Below, in pieces: positions 19,921-29,674 of a stretch of 64,000 nucleotides of DNA (the first letter of the stretch is position 1; the number at the start of each line of letters is the position of its first letter). Location of the stretch: positions 248,001-312,000 of the forward strand of contig JAGWMG010000002.1 of the NCBI GenBank assembly GCA_028871795.1, written 5' to 3'. A program made the position numbers and the translations under genes. Under the pieces are notes generated by a model. The model worked only from the letters and a program-made list of their open reading frames with translations, ran no database searches and was not told the origin of the DNA. This DNA is from Alphaproteobacteria bacterium (lineage in GTDB: Bacteria > Pseudomonadota > Alphaproteobacteria > Micropepsales > Micropepsaceae).

Positions 19921-21639
19921 TTGGGATGGTGGCAGGTGCTGGAATCGACGCTTCAGAAGAAGCCCGCTGAAAGAGTTGCACCGCTGCGCGCCGCGCAGGA
20001 CGCCAAACGGCTGCAACTGGCCGTGACGGCTGCCGGGGCCGTCGCGTTCAACTGGACCGTCGCCGACGACGTCATCGTGTGGGATGGCGCGCGCGACATC
20101 CTTCCCCATCAGGTCGTCGCCGGCAAAATCAATCGCGGCCGGATGCTGCTCGACCTGATGAGTCCAGAAGGGCGCAGCAAGCTCGCCGCCGTTCTCGAAA
20201 GCCGCGCGCGCCAGAGCGTTCCCTTCGATCTCGACGTCGAGCTGGCCACCGCGCTCGGTTCGGTGTGGTTCATCATGCACGGCGTGCGCATTCCCGACAT
20301 GGACGGCGCCACGGAACGTGTCACCGGCCTGATGCGCGAAGTCACCGAGCGGCGGCGCGAAATCCAAAGGCTGACCTATCTCGCCACGCGCGACGAGTTG
20401 ACGGGCCATCTCAACCGCAATTCGCTGCGCGCCGAACTGGCCGAGGCCATCGACCGGGCCAAGCGCGAAGAGCGCCACTGCGCCTTCCTGGTCGCCTCGA
20501 TCGACCGCCTGGCGATGATCAACGATTCCTACGGCTTCGACGCCGCCGACGAACTGATCGTGGCGGTCGGCGAGCGGCTGTCGAACTCGCTGCGCTCCAG
20601 CGACGTCATCGGCCGCACAGCCGGCAATAAGTTCGGCGTCATCCTGAAGAACTGTTCGGATCTCGAAATCGCCATCGTCGCCGACAGGCTGCGCGCGGCG
20701 GTGCGCGGCAGCGTCATCGAAACCAGGGCGGGCATGGTGGCGGCGACGACGACGGTCGGCGCCGTGTGGCTGCCGACGGGTGCGAACTCGAGTCAGGAAG
20801 CCATGCTGCGGGCCGAAGAAGCGCTGGGGCGGGCCCGCACCTCGGGCCGCGACGGCTTCACCATGTATCAGCGCTCGCCGCAGCGCGAAGGCGCGCGCCT
20901 GCGGCTGATGTCGGTGGCGGACGAAGTGGCCGCGGCGCTGAAGCAAAAGCGCCTGGTCTTCGCCTATCAACCCATCGTCAACGCCCGGACGCGCGAAGCC
21001 GCGGAATACGAGTGTCTGTTGCGCATGGTGCGCGAGGACGGCAGCGTCGTTTCCGCCGCCCAGTTCATCCCCGCGGCCGAACAGCTCGGACTGGTGCGCC
21101 TTGTCGACCGCCACGCGCTGGAAATGGCGGTGGAGCAGCTTCACGAACACAAGAACATCGCCTTGAGCGTCAACGTCTCGGGCACCACCTCGTGCGATAT
21201 CGCCTGGCTGCAGTCGTTTGTCGAATACGTGCGGGCCAACGGCTCCATCGCCGACCGGTTGATGGTCGAACTGACCGAAACCGCGGCGCTCAACCATTTC
21301 GAGGAGAACGCGCAATTCGTGTCGCAGCTGCGCGAGATGGGCTGCCGCGTGGCGATCGACGATTTCGGCGCCGGCTACACTTCGTTCCGCAATCTGCAGA
21401 TGCTGCGCATCGACATGGTCAAGATCGACGGCACCTATGTGATGGGCCTGGTGAATTCGCCGGAGAACCAGGTCTTCGTGCGCACGCTGGTCGACCTCGC
21501 CAAGAGCTTCAATCTCAAGACCACGGCGGAATGGGTCAGCTCGGAGAAAGAAGCCCTCCTGCTCGAAAGCTTCGGTGTCGACAATTTCCAGGGCTATTAT
21601 TTCGGTGAGCCGGTGCTCAAACCGGCGTGGATGAAATAA
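19921..21639 (+). CDS. PAS-like/degenerate GGDEF/EAL protein (c-di-GMP phosphodiesterase candidate)
   Basis: This encodes 572 residues from TTG 19921. Residues 30-145 look PAS-like, 150-315 are a GGDEF domain, and 330-560 an EAL domain. The GGDEF active motif is replaced by AGNKF (234-238), so cyclase activity should be lost and GTP binding is doubtful. The EAL site is largely intact: ECLLR at 364-368 (Ala replaced by Cys), N418, E450/E453, DDFGAG at 480-485, K501, E537 and Q557. Phosphodiesterase activity is therefore plausible. There is no membrane segment, so it acts in the cytosol. The double-PilZ protein at 6.6 kb could read the same messenger. Confidence 0.9.
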   Translation: MGWWQVLESTLQKKPAERVAPLRAAQDAKRLQLAVTAAGAVAFNWTVADDVIVWDGARDILPHQVVAGKINRGRMLLDLMSPEGRSKLAAVLESRARQSVPFDLDVELATALGSVWFIMHGVRIPDMDGATERVTGLMREVTERRREIQRLTYLATRDELTGHLNRNSLRAELAEAIDRAKREERHCAFLVASIDRLAMINDSYGFDAADELIVAVGERLSNSLRSSDVIGRTAGNKFGVILKNCSDLEIAIVADRLRAAVRGSVIETRAGMVAATTTVGAVWLPTGANSSQEAMLRAEEALGRARTSGRDGFTMYQRSPQREGARLRLMSVADEVAAALKQKRLVFAYQPIVNARTREAAEYECLLRMVREDGSVVSAAQFIPAAEQLGLVRLVDRHALEMAVEQLHEHKNIALSVNVSGTTSCDIAWLQSFVEYVRANGSIADRLMVELTETAALNHFEENAQFVSQLREMGCRVAIDDFGAGYTSFRNLQMLRIDMVKIDGTYVMGLVNSPENQVFVRTLVDLAKSFNLKTTAEWVSSEKEALLLESFGVDNFQGYYFGEPVLKPAWMK

Positions 21640-21666
21640 CGCACCCTCTGCCCACGCGGCCGTGAT

Positions 21667-22914
21667 TTATTCATAACGCATGAGGCGGGCCGCCGTGAGC
21701 GTCGCTGACCGCTTCACCGCGCCATGCTCGTCAAGAGAGCCCCAGCCCGAATTGGCGATGTAGTAGAACGCGCTGCCCACAAACACGCCATGCGTCGGAT
21801 CCAGCGCCTCTCCCCGTTCGAGCACACGCTGCGCCGCGATGGATGACGTCGATATGTCGAATGCGAACGAGACCAGACGTTCCGGCGACGCACCGTTCTG
21901 AACCGCCATCAACACATTGCCGCGGCAGTTAAGGCCGTCGATGCCGTCAAGATCGTAACGGCCTTTGGTGGAGAGCCAACGGGTTTCCCCCGTTTTCAGA
22001 TCCAAGATTGCCATACCCCTCACATAGTCGGGTACGAAAGCGTGCGTTGGGTCGCCGCAGATCGCCAGAGTCTGAGGCGAGACGAAGTCCCCATGATCGA
22101 GACGCCGCATTTTATGATCGTGGATGCGGTAAATCCCGCCGCCGTCGCCGTCGGACACGATGGGATCGCCGCTGTCCGACAGCACCATGTCTCCGAGATT
22201 GCTGTGGGGCGGTCCTTCGAAGCGGGACAGAAGCGCGCCTCGGTCAAGATCGTATTCGAGCAGGGCGGAACGGCCCCAGTCGGACTTGGCGACCATCGCA
22301 AACCCGGCGAAGGCCACCTCGGTGGCCCACAGACGGTGCCGCTTGGTGTCGACCTTGACGGCCACCATCGGCCAATGATCGGGCGCCTCCGCGAAGCTCC
22401 GCTGAGCGCCTCTGGCGTCCAGGGCGACAACCTTCTTCTCCAGAATCGACGTGACGAAAAACCGTTTGGAGGTGGAATCGTAATCGATGTCTTCCGGCAG
22501 CAATCCCGCATCGGAAAAAGTGAATAGGCGATGCGTCCGCGAAATCGGGTCTTGATTGGCCTTTATTTCGGCTTCGAAGTGGGTGCTGAGCGGCCGGAAC
22601 AGAGGCGAAGCCAAAATCGGATGGATCTGTCCCATCGCCAGGAAACGTCGGACATCCGCAGCGGCCTCATTGTTATTTCCAAGCTGAAGTTGCGCCCGGG
22701 CGACTTCCAGGTTGGAGGTCGGCGAGTCGTTCAGAAACGTCCTCAGGTGCTCCGCGTCGGTCAGGTAAGAGCGCCAATCGTTTTCCTTTCGGTCGCGCAG
22801 AAGAGACTGCTGGAAGCTCTGGAATTGCTCCACCGCGGAAGGCCCCGCCTGTCCCGCCGAAATCACAAGGATGGCCGCGCCAGCGACGGCGCAGAAAAGC
22901 GAAGCCCTGGGCAT
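21667..22914 (-). CDS. Secreted beta-propeller (SMP-30/YVTN-like) protein
   Basis: This encodes 415 residues from ATG 22914, which has a GAGGGGG ribosome site; an ATG 27 bases upstream lacks one. A signal peptide (SLFCAVAGAAILVISAGQA) is followed by a helical, TPR-like stretch (residues 30-115) and a propeller-like C-terminal domain with recurring blades (LLPEDIDYDSTSKRFFVTS, GDMVLSDSGDPIVSDGDGGG, YDLDGIDGLNCRGNVLMAVQ). The acidic loops and DGLN motif recall SMP-30/gluconolactonase proteins. The substrate is unknown. It is convergent with the GGDEF/EAL gene, and a periplasmic location is expected. Confidence 0.7.
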   Translation of the reverse strand: MPRASLFCAVAGAAILVISAGQAGPSAVEQFQSFQQSLLRDRKENDWRSYLTDAEHLRTFLNDSPTSNLEVARAQLQLGNNNEAAADVRRFLAMGQIHPILASPLFRPLSTHFEAEIKANQDPISRTHRLFTFSDAGLLPEDIDYDSTSKRFFVTSILEKKVVALDARGAQRSFAEAPDHWPMVAVKVDTKRHRLWATEVAFAGFAMVAKSDWGRSALLEYDLDRGALLSRFEGPPHSNLGDMVLSDSGDPIVSDGDGGGIYRIHDHKMRRLDHGDFVSPQTLAICGDPTHAFVPDYVRGMAILDLKTGETRWLSTKGRYDLDGIDGLNCRGNVLMAVQNGASPERLVSFAFDISTSSIAAQRVLERGEALDPTHGVFVGSAFYYIANSGWGSLDEHGAVKRSATLTAARLMRYE

Positions 22915-23001
22915 GTAATGCCCCCTCGACATGTTATTCATGCCCTGAATCTGATCGAAATTTTAGAATGCGGCACTACACAAGGCCGCGAGCCGCCGGA
23001 C

Positions 23002-23601
23002 TTACTTCCGCTGCTGGCTCAACTCGGCGAGTTGCCTGCGCATCGCCTCGATCTCGCTTTTCAATTCGCTGATCTCCTCCGACGGTTTTGCCTCGGCGGT
23101 GCCGTTGGTCCTGGGCTCGGCTTCCTCGGCGCGCGGCGGGCGCGGGCCAAAGGGCGAGAACATCTGCATGGCGCGCTCGAACATCTGCAGATTCTGCCGC
23201 GTGAGATTTTCCAACGCCTGGCTGCCGCCGCCGAAGGCCTCGGCGATGCGGCTGCGCATGGCCTCCTGGTTCTTGGTGAAGCTCTCCATCGAGAGGTCGA
23301 GATAACCCGGCACGAAGGCCTGCATGCTGTCGCCGTAAAGGCGGATGAGCTGGCGCAGGAACTTGATGGGCAGCAGGTTGTGCCCTTTGGTCTCTTCCTC
23401 GAAGATGATCTGGGTGAGCACCGAGCGGGTGATGTCCTCGCCCGAGCGCGCGTCGAGCACCTGGAACTCGACGCCTTCCTTGACCATCTCGCAGAGATGA
23501 TCGAGCGTCACGTAGCTCGAGGTCTGGGTGTTGTAGAGTCGCCGGTTCGCGTACTTCTTGATGATCACCGGAGTTTCGGCTTTCGAGGATTCTTCCGCCA
23601 C
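23002..23601 (-). CDS. phaR: Polyhydroxyalkanoate synthesis repressor PhaR
   Basis: This encodes 199 residues. The N-terminal DNA/PHB-binding domain shows VIIKKYANRRLYNTQTSSYV and the PHB accumulation regulatory domain shows ARSGEDITRSVLTQIIFEEE and LLPIKFLRQLIRLYGDSMQ. The C-terminal third is a coiled coil (ISELKSEIEAMRRQLAELSQQ). In known systems PhaR represses phasin and its own gene and is released by nascent PHB. Here it is divergent from a PhaA-type thiolase, and a TTTTGC/GCAAAA dyad lies in the shared region, so autoregulation is likely. Confidence 0.95.
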   Translation of the reverse strand: MAEESSKAETPVIIKKYANRRLYNTQTSSYVTLDHLCEMVKEGVEFQVLDARSGEDITRSVLTQIIFEEETKGHNLLPIKFLRQLIRLYGDSMQAFVPGYLDLSMESFTKNQEAMRSRIAEAFGGGSQALENLTRQNLQMFERAMQMFSPFGPRPPRAEEAEPRTNGTAEAKPSEEISELKSEIEAMRRQLAELSQQRK

Positions 23602-23690
23602 GCGCCACCCTGTTGAATCGTTGAGCGCCCCGCCGCGGCCGGGCTGTCCGACCGCCTAGGACACCATGATCCATTCTACCCTGTCCAGCC

Positions 23691-23710
23691 ATTTTGCGCA
23701 GGTGCAAAAT
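23691..23710. promoter_or_regulatory. ATTTTGC-N6-GCAAAAT dyad between phaR and phaA (putative PhaR operator)
   Basis: The perfect 7-bp arms ATTTTGC (23691-23697) and GCAAAAT (23704-23710) enclose GCAGGT. PhaR operators described in Paracoccus and Rhodobacter are TGC/GCA-rich inverted repeats, so PhaR is the obvious candidate. It lies 90 bases from the phaR start and 122 bases from the phaA start. Confidence 0.5.
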
Positions 23711-23736
23711 GAAGCTGCACGCCGCACATCACATAA

Positions 23737-25005
<1,269 letters not shown>

Positions 25006-25040
25006 TCCTGAGCGATTTCAAACTGAGGCACAAACTCTCG

Positions 25041-25077
25041 GTGTCATGCCCGCGAATGCGGGCCACCCAGATGACAC
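25041..25077. repeat. Extragenic palindromic element (REP-like)
   Basis: Two nested inverted repeats: outer arms GTGTCAT (25041-25047) and ATGACAC (25071-25077), and inner arms GCCCGC (25048-25053) and GCGGGC (25058-25063) around GAAT, with CACCCAG on one side as an asymmetric bulge. The GCCCGCGAATGCGGGC core is a common dispersed intergenic repeat type in alphaproteobacteria. It lies 36 bases after phaA and may stabilise or end its transcript. Confidence 0.65.
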
Positions 25078-25230
25078 GGGTTCGCTTCAACAGAAGAATG
25101 GCGCGAGCTTATTGGAAGGCTAGCTAATCCGCTGGCACGGCGAACAGGTTCACCAGCATATGTGTCACTGTAGAGCCGACCACCGCGAACGCCGATTTGT
25201 CCGTCGGCAGGCCGTAATCCGTTTGCGCGG

Positions 25231-25497
25231 TTAAATGAGAGTGATCAGTCCGGCGATGGCCGCCCAAAGTGCCGCGCTCGCCAGAATTGCAAAGCCGATG
25301 CCGAGGCCGACCGGCCACTTCTCATCGTCTGGTTCTTCCGATGCGTTGGCCAGGTCGATGTCGTGAGCAAAGGCGATCGCCAGTTCCGCCATCGCCTTGT
25401 CCATGCGGCGTTCCGCGTCCGGGCCGCGAAGTTCGGGAAGAATCGCACCTTCAAGATTGCCGTCAGGAGGAAAGGCAAAGGGCGCAGCGCGAACCAT
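25231..25497 (-). CDS. Small single-pass membrane protein, unknown
   Basis: This encodes 88 residues from ATG 25497, with AGAGG seven bases upstream; a GTG 24 bases further upstream is less likely. It consists of a soluble acidic part (PELRGPDAERRMDKAMAELA, then DIDLANASEEPDDEKW) and one C-terminal membrane helix (GLGIGFAILASAALWAAIAGLITLI). This tail-anchored layout with a cytosolic N-terminal part is inferred. I do not recognise a family. The roughly 225 bases between it and phaA hold only the palindromic element. Confidence 0.5.
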   Translation of the reverse strand: MVRAAPFAFPPDGNLEGAILPELRGPDAERRMDKAMAELAIAFAHDIDLANASEEPDDEKWPVGLGIGFAILASAALWAAIAGLITLI

Positions 25498-25601
25498 CGG
25501 CGTGCCTCTCGCAAAAATCACGTTGGCCAGCCACTGTCCGCCGCAGATGCTAACGGAACGTTAACCGGCATGATCGCGATGCCGGCAGGAGACGCTTGCA
25601 G

Positions 25602-27068
25602 CTAGATCTCGGCCGTCGGGAGAAGCATCGTTTTCGCCAACATCGTCAGCCATTCATAAGACGCCTTGGGCGTTCGCGCGCCGCTGGCGCGGTTCATGGC
25701 GCACAGACCGAACTTCGCCGTGAAGCCCTGATCCCACTCCCAATTGTCCACCAAGGTCCAGACGAAATAGCCGCCCACCCGGGACCCGTGCTCCATCGCC
25801 ACCTTCACGGTTTCGAGATGGCGGCGCAGATAATCAATGCGAAAGCGGTCACTCAAGATCGCGGGCGCGGTCGCGCTCAACGGATCGGAAGCGCCATTCT
25901 CGGTGATCAACACCTTCGGATTTCCGTAATGGTTGCGCAGGCGCGCCAGCATTTCTCCAAGACCGGACGGGTCGATCTCGCGGCCGAACGCGTCGATCTC
26001 CACACCTTTGGGCGGATCGCCGCGGCCGATATAGCTGGGATTAGAGCGGTCCAATTTGATGTACGCCGGCGAATAGTAATTGACGCCCAGGAAATCGACC
26101 GCTTGGCGGGTGACGGTCATATCGCCGCCCTTGACATGCGGTTCGACGTACGACTGCAAGATCCAGGGATAGGTTCCCCTGAGCAGCGGATCGAGATAGG
26201 CGCCGTTCCACACCGCATCGAACGCCTCCGCCGGCAGAAGATTCCAGAAACGGAGCGGCCCACCGACCGGACGTGAGGGCATCAGAGCCAAGGTCGTGCC
26301 GATACGCAGACCGGAACGCGCGGCCCGTAGCGCCCTGATAGCCAGACCTTGGCCGAGATTCTGGTGATGTGTCACCGGACCCAGCAGCTTGCCGTCTTTG
26401 AGGCCGGGCGCGTGAATACCCATGACATGGCCGGCGATGGTGTGTACCGCAGCCTCGTTGAGGATAATGAAATTCTTCAGCCTGTCGCCCAGCTTCTCCG
26501 CCACCACGGCGCCGTAATCCGCCAACCACTTGGCGGTATCGCGCGAGGCCCAGCCGCCCTTTTCGAACAGCGCCTGCGGCAGGTCCCAGTGGAACAGCGT
26601 GGCGTAAGGCTCAATCCCCTTGGCGAGCAGCGCATCGATCAGCCGGCGATAATAATCGAGGCCCATTTCGTTCACGGCACCGGCGCCGTCCGGCAGCACG
26701 CGCGGCCAGGAAATGGAGAATCGATAGGCCCCGAGGCCGGCACCCGCGATCAGCTCCACGTCGTCGGCGTAACGGCGATAGCTGTCGGTGGCCACGGACG
26801 CGTCGGAGCGGTCCACGATGTGCGAGGGATTGCGCGAAAACACGTCCCAGATGCTGGGGCCGCGCCCGTCGGCATCGAGCGCGCCTTCGATCTGGAAGGC
26901 GGACGTCGCCACGCCCCAGGTGAAGCCGGGCGGAAATCGACGCGATTTCGGCTGCACCGTAGGCGAGCCCGTAGGGCTGCACGCCGTTGCCGTGGACAAC
27001 GCCGCTCCGGCCATCAGCGGCGCCAAAGCCCTGCGGGTCAAACCGCCTTTGTGCTCCATTGTCTCCAC
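25602..27068 (-). CDS. GH1 family beta-glucosidase, exported (Tat-like signal)
   Basis: This encodes 488 residues, full length for GH1. The acid/base glutamate is E205 in IILNEAAV (the usual NEP has become NEA) and the nucleophile is E390 in LITENGAS. The fold markers FTWGVATSAFQIEG, FSISWPRVLPDG, TLFHWDLPQAL and WTLVDNWEWDQGF are all present. The N-terminus has TRRALAPLMAGAALSTATACS, a twin-arginine-like signal with a weak lipobox, so it is likely exported folded to the periplasm. Most GH1 enzymes are cytosolic, so export is notable. It probably releases glucose from beta-glucosides. ATG 27059 is an alternative start. Confidence 0.93.
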   Translation of the reverse strand: METMEHKGGLTRRALAPLMAGAALSTATACSPTGSPTVQPKSRRFPPGFTWGVATSAFQIEGALDADGRGPSIWDVFSRNPSHIVDRSDASVATDSYRRYADDVELIAGAGLGAYRFSISWPRVLPDGAGAVNEMGLDYYRRLIDALLAKGIEPYATLFHWDLPQALFEKGGWASRDTAKWLADYGAVVAEKLGDRLKNFIILNEAAVHTIAGHVMGIHAPGLKDGKLLGPVTHHQNLGQGLAIRALRAARSGLRIGTTLALMPSRPVGGPLRFWNLLPAEAFDAVWNGAYLDPLLRGTYPWILQSYVEPHVKGGDMTVTRQAVDFLGVNYYSPAYIKLDRSNPSYIGRGDPPKGVEIDAFGREIDPSGLGEMLARLRNHYGNPKVLITENGASDPLSATAPAILSDRFRIDYLRRHLETVKVAMEHGSRVGGYFVWTLVDNWEWDQGFTAKFGLCAMNRASGARTPKASYEWLTMLAKTMLLPTAEI

Positions 27069-27209
27069 CCCGTTCCCGCCGGACTCGATACCACCACGGC
27101 ATCATTAGACACCGCTTTCAAGTGGTCCCAACTCGCAACGGCTGCCAGCGATAAACTTGCTAGGGCGATCAAGCCGCCGCCGATTCTTCAGCTAAGTACT
27201 TGAAAGCGG

Positions 27210-27284
27210 TGGTGGGCGCGACAGGGATCGAACCTGTGACCCCTACCATGTCAAGGTAGTGCTCTCCCGCTGAGCTACGCGCCC
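27210..27284 (-). tRNA. tRNA-Val (anticodon GAC)
   Basis: The 75-nt cloverleaf includes an encoded CCA end. The acceptor stem is GGGCGCG/CGCGCCC, the D arm contains GCTCAGCGGGAGAGC, and the anticodon arm is CTACC-TTGACAT-GGTAG with anticodon GAC (valine). The T arm carries GGTTCGATCC. It lies between the GH1 gene and a tonB-like gene; I see no integrated element at its 3' end. Confidence 0.97.
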
Positions 27285-27348
27285 TCAAGGGGCGTGAGCT
27301 ATAGCGCCCGGCATGCGCGGCTGGCAAGGCCGCGCCCGCCGTCCCAAC

Positions 27349-27969
27349 TCAACGCGTGTTTTTCAGGTCGAACCGCACCTGGACGTCGCTCGTGCTCGCA
27401 ACCGCCATGCCGGCGCGCAGCGCCGGCCGGTAGCGCCAATGCGCCAGGATCCAGCTGCGCGCGGCCAGATCGAGATCGCCGTAGCCGCTGGACCGTACGA
27501 CGGCCGCGTCCGTCACAATGCCTTGCGGCGAAATCGTCAGATGCAGCCGCACGCTGCCTTCCTCGCTGAGCCGGATGGCGAGCGGCGGATAGGGCGGCGT
27601 GGTGTGCGTGCTGCCGATGGGAGCGGCGCCATAGTCGTACGTCGGCGTCGACGGCCCTTGGACCAGTGTGATGCCGCCCTGCGATTGCTGGCCGCTGTCG
27701 ATCACGATCACCGGCTTCACGGCTGTGACGTCAGCCGGCTGGCGCCAAGGAGTGGCGGGTGGCGGAATCTGCCCCGGCTTGATGTTGCTCTTTATGAAGT
27801 CAATCTGTGTCCTCGGCTCCGGCGTCGGCCAGATTTTGACGTGGAGTCCCTCGATCAAGGCGAGGATCACCGCGACTTGAATCAATCCGGCGAAGATAAA
27901 ACCCGTCACGCGTTGCGGCGTCATTCCCTTCGGCCGCACCGTGGCGATGGCATGCTGTGTCGTCTGCAT
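27349..27969 (-). CDS. TonB-like energy transducer, stand-alone
   Basis: This encodes 206 residues: a short cytosolic N-terminus, one membrane helix (VTGFIFAGLIQVAVILALIEG), a proline-containing periplasmic linker, and a C-terminal TonB domain with YPPLAIRLSEEGSVRLHLTI, a VRSSGYGDLDLAARSWILAH helix and WRYRPALRAGMAV. TonB proteins carry proton-motive energy from ExbB/ExbD to outer-membrane receptors. No exbB or exbD is adjacent, so it must borrow a motor, perhaps that at 40-41.6 kb, which has its own TonB. The linker is short and poor in the usual Pro-Lys repeats. Confidence 0.85.
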   Translation of the reverse strand: MQTTQHAIATVRPKGMTPQRVTGFIFAGLIQVAVILALIEGLHVKIWPTPEPRTQIDFIKSNIKPGQIPPPATPWRQPADVTAVKPVIVIDSGQQSQGGITLVQGPSTPTYDYGAAPIGSTHTTPPYPPLAIRLSEEGSVRLHLTISPQGIVTDAAVVRSSGYGDLDLAARSWILAHWRYRPALRAGMAVASTSDVQVRFDLKNTR

Positions 27970-28146
27970 TGCTCCCTCCCCAAGGTTGGACGGGCCGTAA
28001 CACGGCCCGCGCCTAGCGGGAGCCGGACCCCAAAGGGTTCCTCGCCCGGTCCACGCCGGACCGCAAAAAGCTGGGCCTCAACTTCGGCGCGATTGTGGCA
28101 GGCTAAGGCCGAAAGATTGTCCAGCGCCTTTTCTTTGGAAGCGCAG

Positions 28147-28506
28147 CTACGCCGCCATCATCCGTTCCACTTCGGCGACGATCTCGCGCAGATGGAACGG
28201 CTTGGAGAGCACTTTCGCCTGCTTGGGCGCGTTGGACGAGGGGTGCAGAGCGACCGCGGCGAATCCGGTGATGAACATGATCTTCATCGGCGGATTCATT
28301 TCGGCGGCGCGTTTGGCGAGTTCGATGCCGTCCATGCCCGGCATGACGATGTCGGTGAGCAGCAGATCGAAGCGCACGCCCTTCAGGCAGCCATAGGCGT
28401 CTTCGCCGTCGCCGAAATCGGCGACCTCGTGGCCGGCGCGGATCAGCGCCTGCGCCAGAAACTTACGCAACGACTCGTCGTCCTCGACCAGCAGGATATG
28501 CGCCAT
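28147..28506 (-). CDS. cpdR: CpdR-type single-domain response regulator
   Basis: This encodes 119 residues from ATG 28506, with GGAG six bases upstream. It is a bare receiver domain: acidic pocket E8-D9-D10, phosphorylation site D52 in LLLTDIVMPGMDGIELAKRA, and conserved lysine in KVLSKPFHLREIV. The sequence KIMFITGFAAVAL, and the KAKVLSKPxHLRE ending, match CpdR of Caulobacter and Brucella closely. Unphosphorylated CpdR brings ClpXP to the pole and primes degradation of cell-cycle factors including CtrA; phosphorylation comes from the CckA-ChpT relay. The divergent N-formylglutamate amidohydrolase gene beside it is a known alphaproteobacterial neighbour. Confidence 0.93.
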   Translation of the reverse strand: MAHILLVEDDESLRKFLAQALIRAGHEVADFGDGEDAYGCLKGVRFDLLLTDIVMPGMDGIELAKRAAEMNPPMKIMFITGFAAVALHPSSNAPKQAKVLSKPFHLREIVAEVERMMAA

Positions 28507-28686
28507 GCACCGCTCCACCCTGACGGAACTAAACCGTATAATCCCTCAACCGTAAATGCCGGTTAAAGCCCCCTGCCGCAGGCTTGATCGGCAGGGCGGG
28601 TTAATGGTCCACTACAGGGCGTTTCCCGGCAATCCGTTGCAGCGGGAATATGCGGGGTTTCTAGGGAGATTGCGCGGATTTCCGCC

Positions 28687-29607
28687 ATGGCTGGACCGCT
28701 AAACGAGAAAGAAAGCGTCGCGCCCGATCCCGTTCTGGTGGATCTTTGCCGCGAACCGTACCGGATTGCGCGGCCCGGAAAGCAGACGGCGCCTTTTATT
28801 TTCGCCTCTCCGCACTCCGGAAAGCTCTATCCTGCGCAATTCGTGGCCGGAAGCTGGCTTACGCCCGTGGCGCTGCGCCGCTCCGAGGACGCTTTCGTGG
28901 ACGAGTTGTTCGAAAGCGCCGTGGAGCGAGGCGCGTTAATGATCGCGGCCAGGTTCCCGCGCGCCTTCCTGGACGTGAACCGCGCGGCGTCGGAACTCGA
29001 CGACACCATGTTCGATGCCGCCTTGCGGGTGGAGGTGGATGCACAAAGTGCGCGCGTTGCGGCCGGCTTGGGCGTCATCCCGCGGATCGTGCGCGACGGC
29101 GCGGAGATCTATCGCCAGCGGCTCTCGCCCGCCGAGGCCGAAATGCGATTGAACCGGCTTTATCGCCCTTACCACGCGGCGCTGGCCGCACTCGTCGAGG
29201 AGACCGTCGCACGCTTCGGCGCGGCGGTGGTCGTGGATTGCCATTCCATGCCGTCGGCGGCATCGATCCCCGACATCGTGCTCGGCGACCGCCACGGCGC
29301 CTCGGCGTCAGCGGCACTGATGCACCACGTCGAAGCCGTCTTGGCGGCGTGCGGTTTTTCGACCGCGCGCAATACGCCTTATGCCGGCGGCTTCACCACG
29401 CAGGTTTACGGACGGCGTCAACCGGGCGTCCACGCACTGCAGATCGAAGTGAACCGCACGCTCTATCTCGACGAGGACCGCATCGAGCGGCTGACGCGCT
29501 TCGAGGAAACGCGCCAGCGCCTCGGCAAAGCGTTGGGAAAGCTGCTCGCCGTGGACACGGACATTCTGCTCCAGAATCCGCCGCGCCCGTCGCTGGCGGC
29601 GGAGTGA
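28687..29607 (+). CDS. N-formylglutamate amidohydrolase family protein
   Basis: This encodes 306 residues. The metal-binding motifs of the family are visible: SPHSG near residue 40, RDGAEIYRQRLSPAEAE, VVDCHSMPSAA and DIVLGDRHG. In the histidine-degradation pathway this family cleaves N-formylglutamate to formate and glutamate, but no hut genes are here, and the alphaproteobacterial copies beside cpdR are often not tied to histidine use, so the substrate is open. Probably cytosolic. A minus-strand RNA with its own terminator lies directly downstream. Confidence 0.88.
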   Translation: MAGPLNEKESVAPDPVLVDLCREPYRIARPGKQTAPFIFASPHSGKLYPAQFVAGSWLTPVALRRSEDAFVDELFESAVERGALMIAARFPRAFLDVNRAASELDDTMFDAALRVEVDAQSARVAAGLGVIPRIVRDGAEIYRQRLSPAEAEMRLNRLYRPYHAALAALVEETVARFGAAVVVDCHSMPSAASIPDIVLGDRHGASASAALMHHVEAVLAACGFSTARNTPYAGGFTTQVYGRRQPGVHALQIEVNRTLYLDEDRIERLTRFEETRQRLGKALGKLLAVDTDILLQNPPRPSLAAE

Positions 29608-29644
29608 CCGACGCCTGGACGCGCGAGGCGAGGCGATGCTCGAC

Positions 29645-29674
29645 AAAAGAAAGGCCGCTCCCGAGGGAGCGGCC
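29645..29674 (-). terminator. Rho-independent terminator of the candidate sRNA
   Basis: An 8- to 10-bp GC stem (GGCCGCTC arms, 29653-29674) is followed on the minus strand by TTTCTTTT (29652-29645). The T-tract exists only on the minus side, so it does not serve the converging N-formylglutamate amidohydrolase gene well. Confidence 0.8.

Noticed and set aside
25124-25318. A 64-codon minus-strand frame between phaA and the small membrane protein
   Set aside because: Overlaps the better-supported small membrane gene at one end and has no domain or ribosome site.
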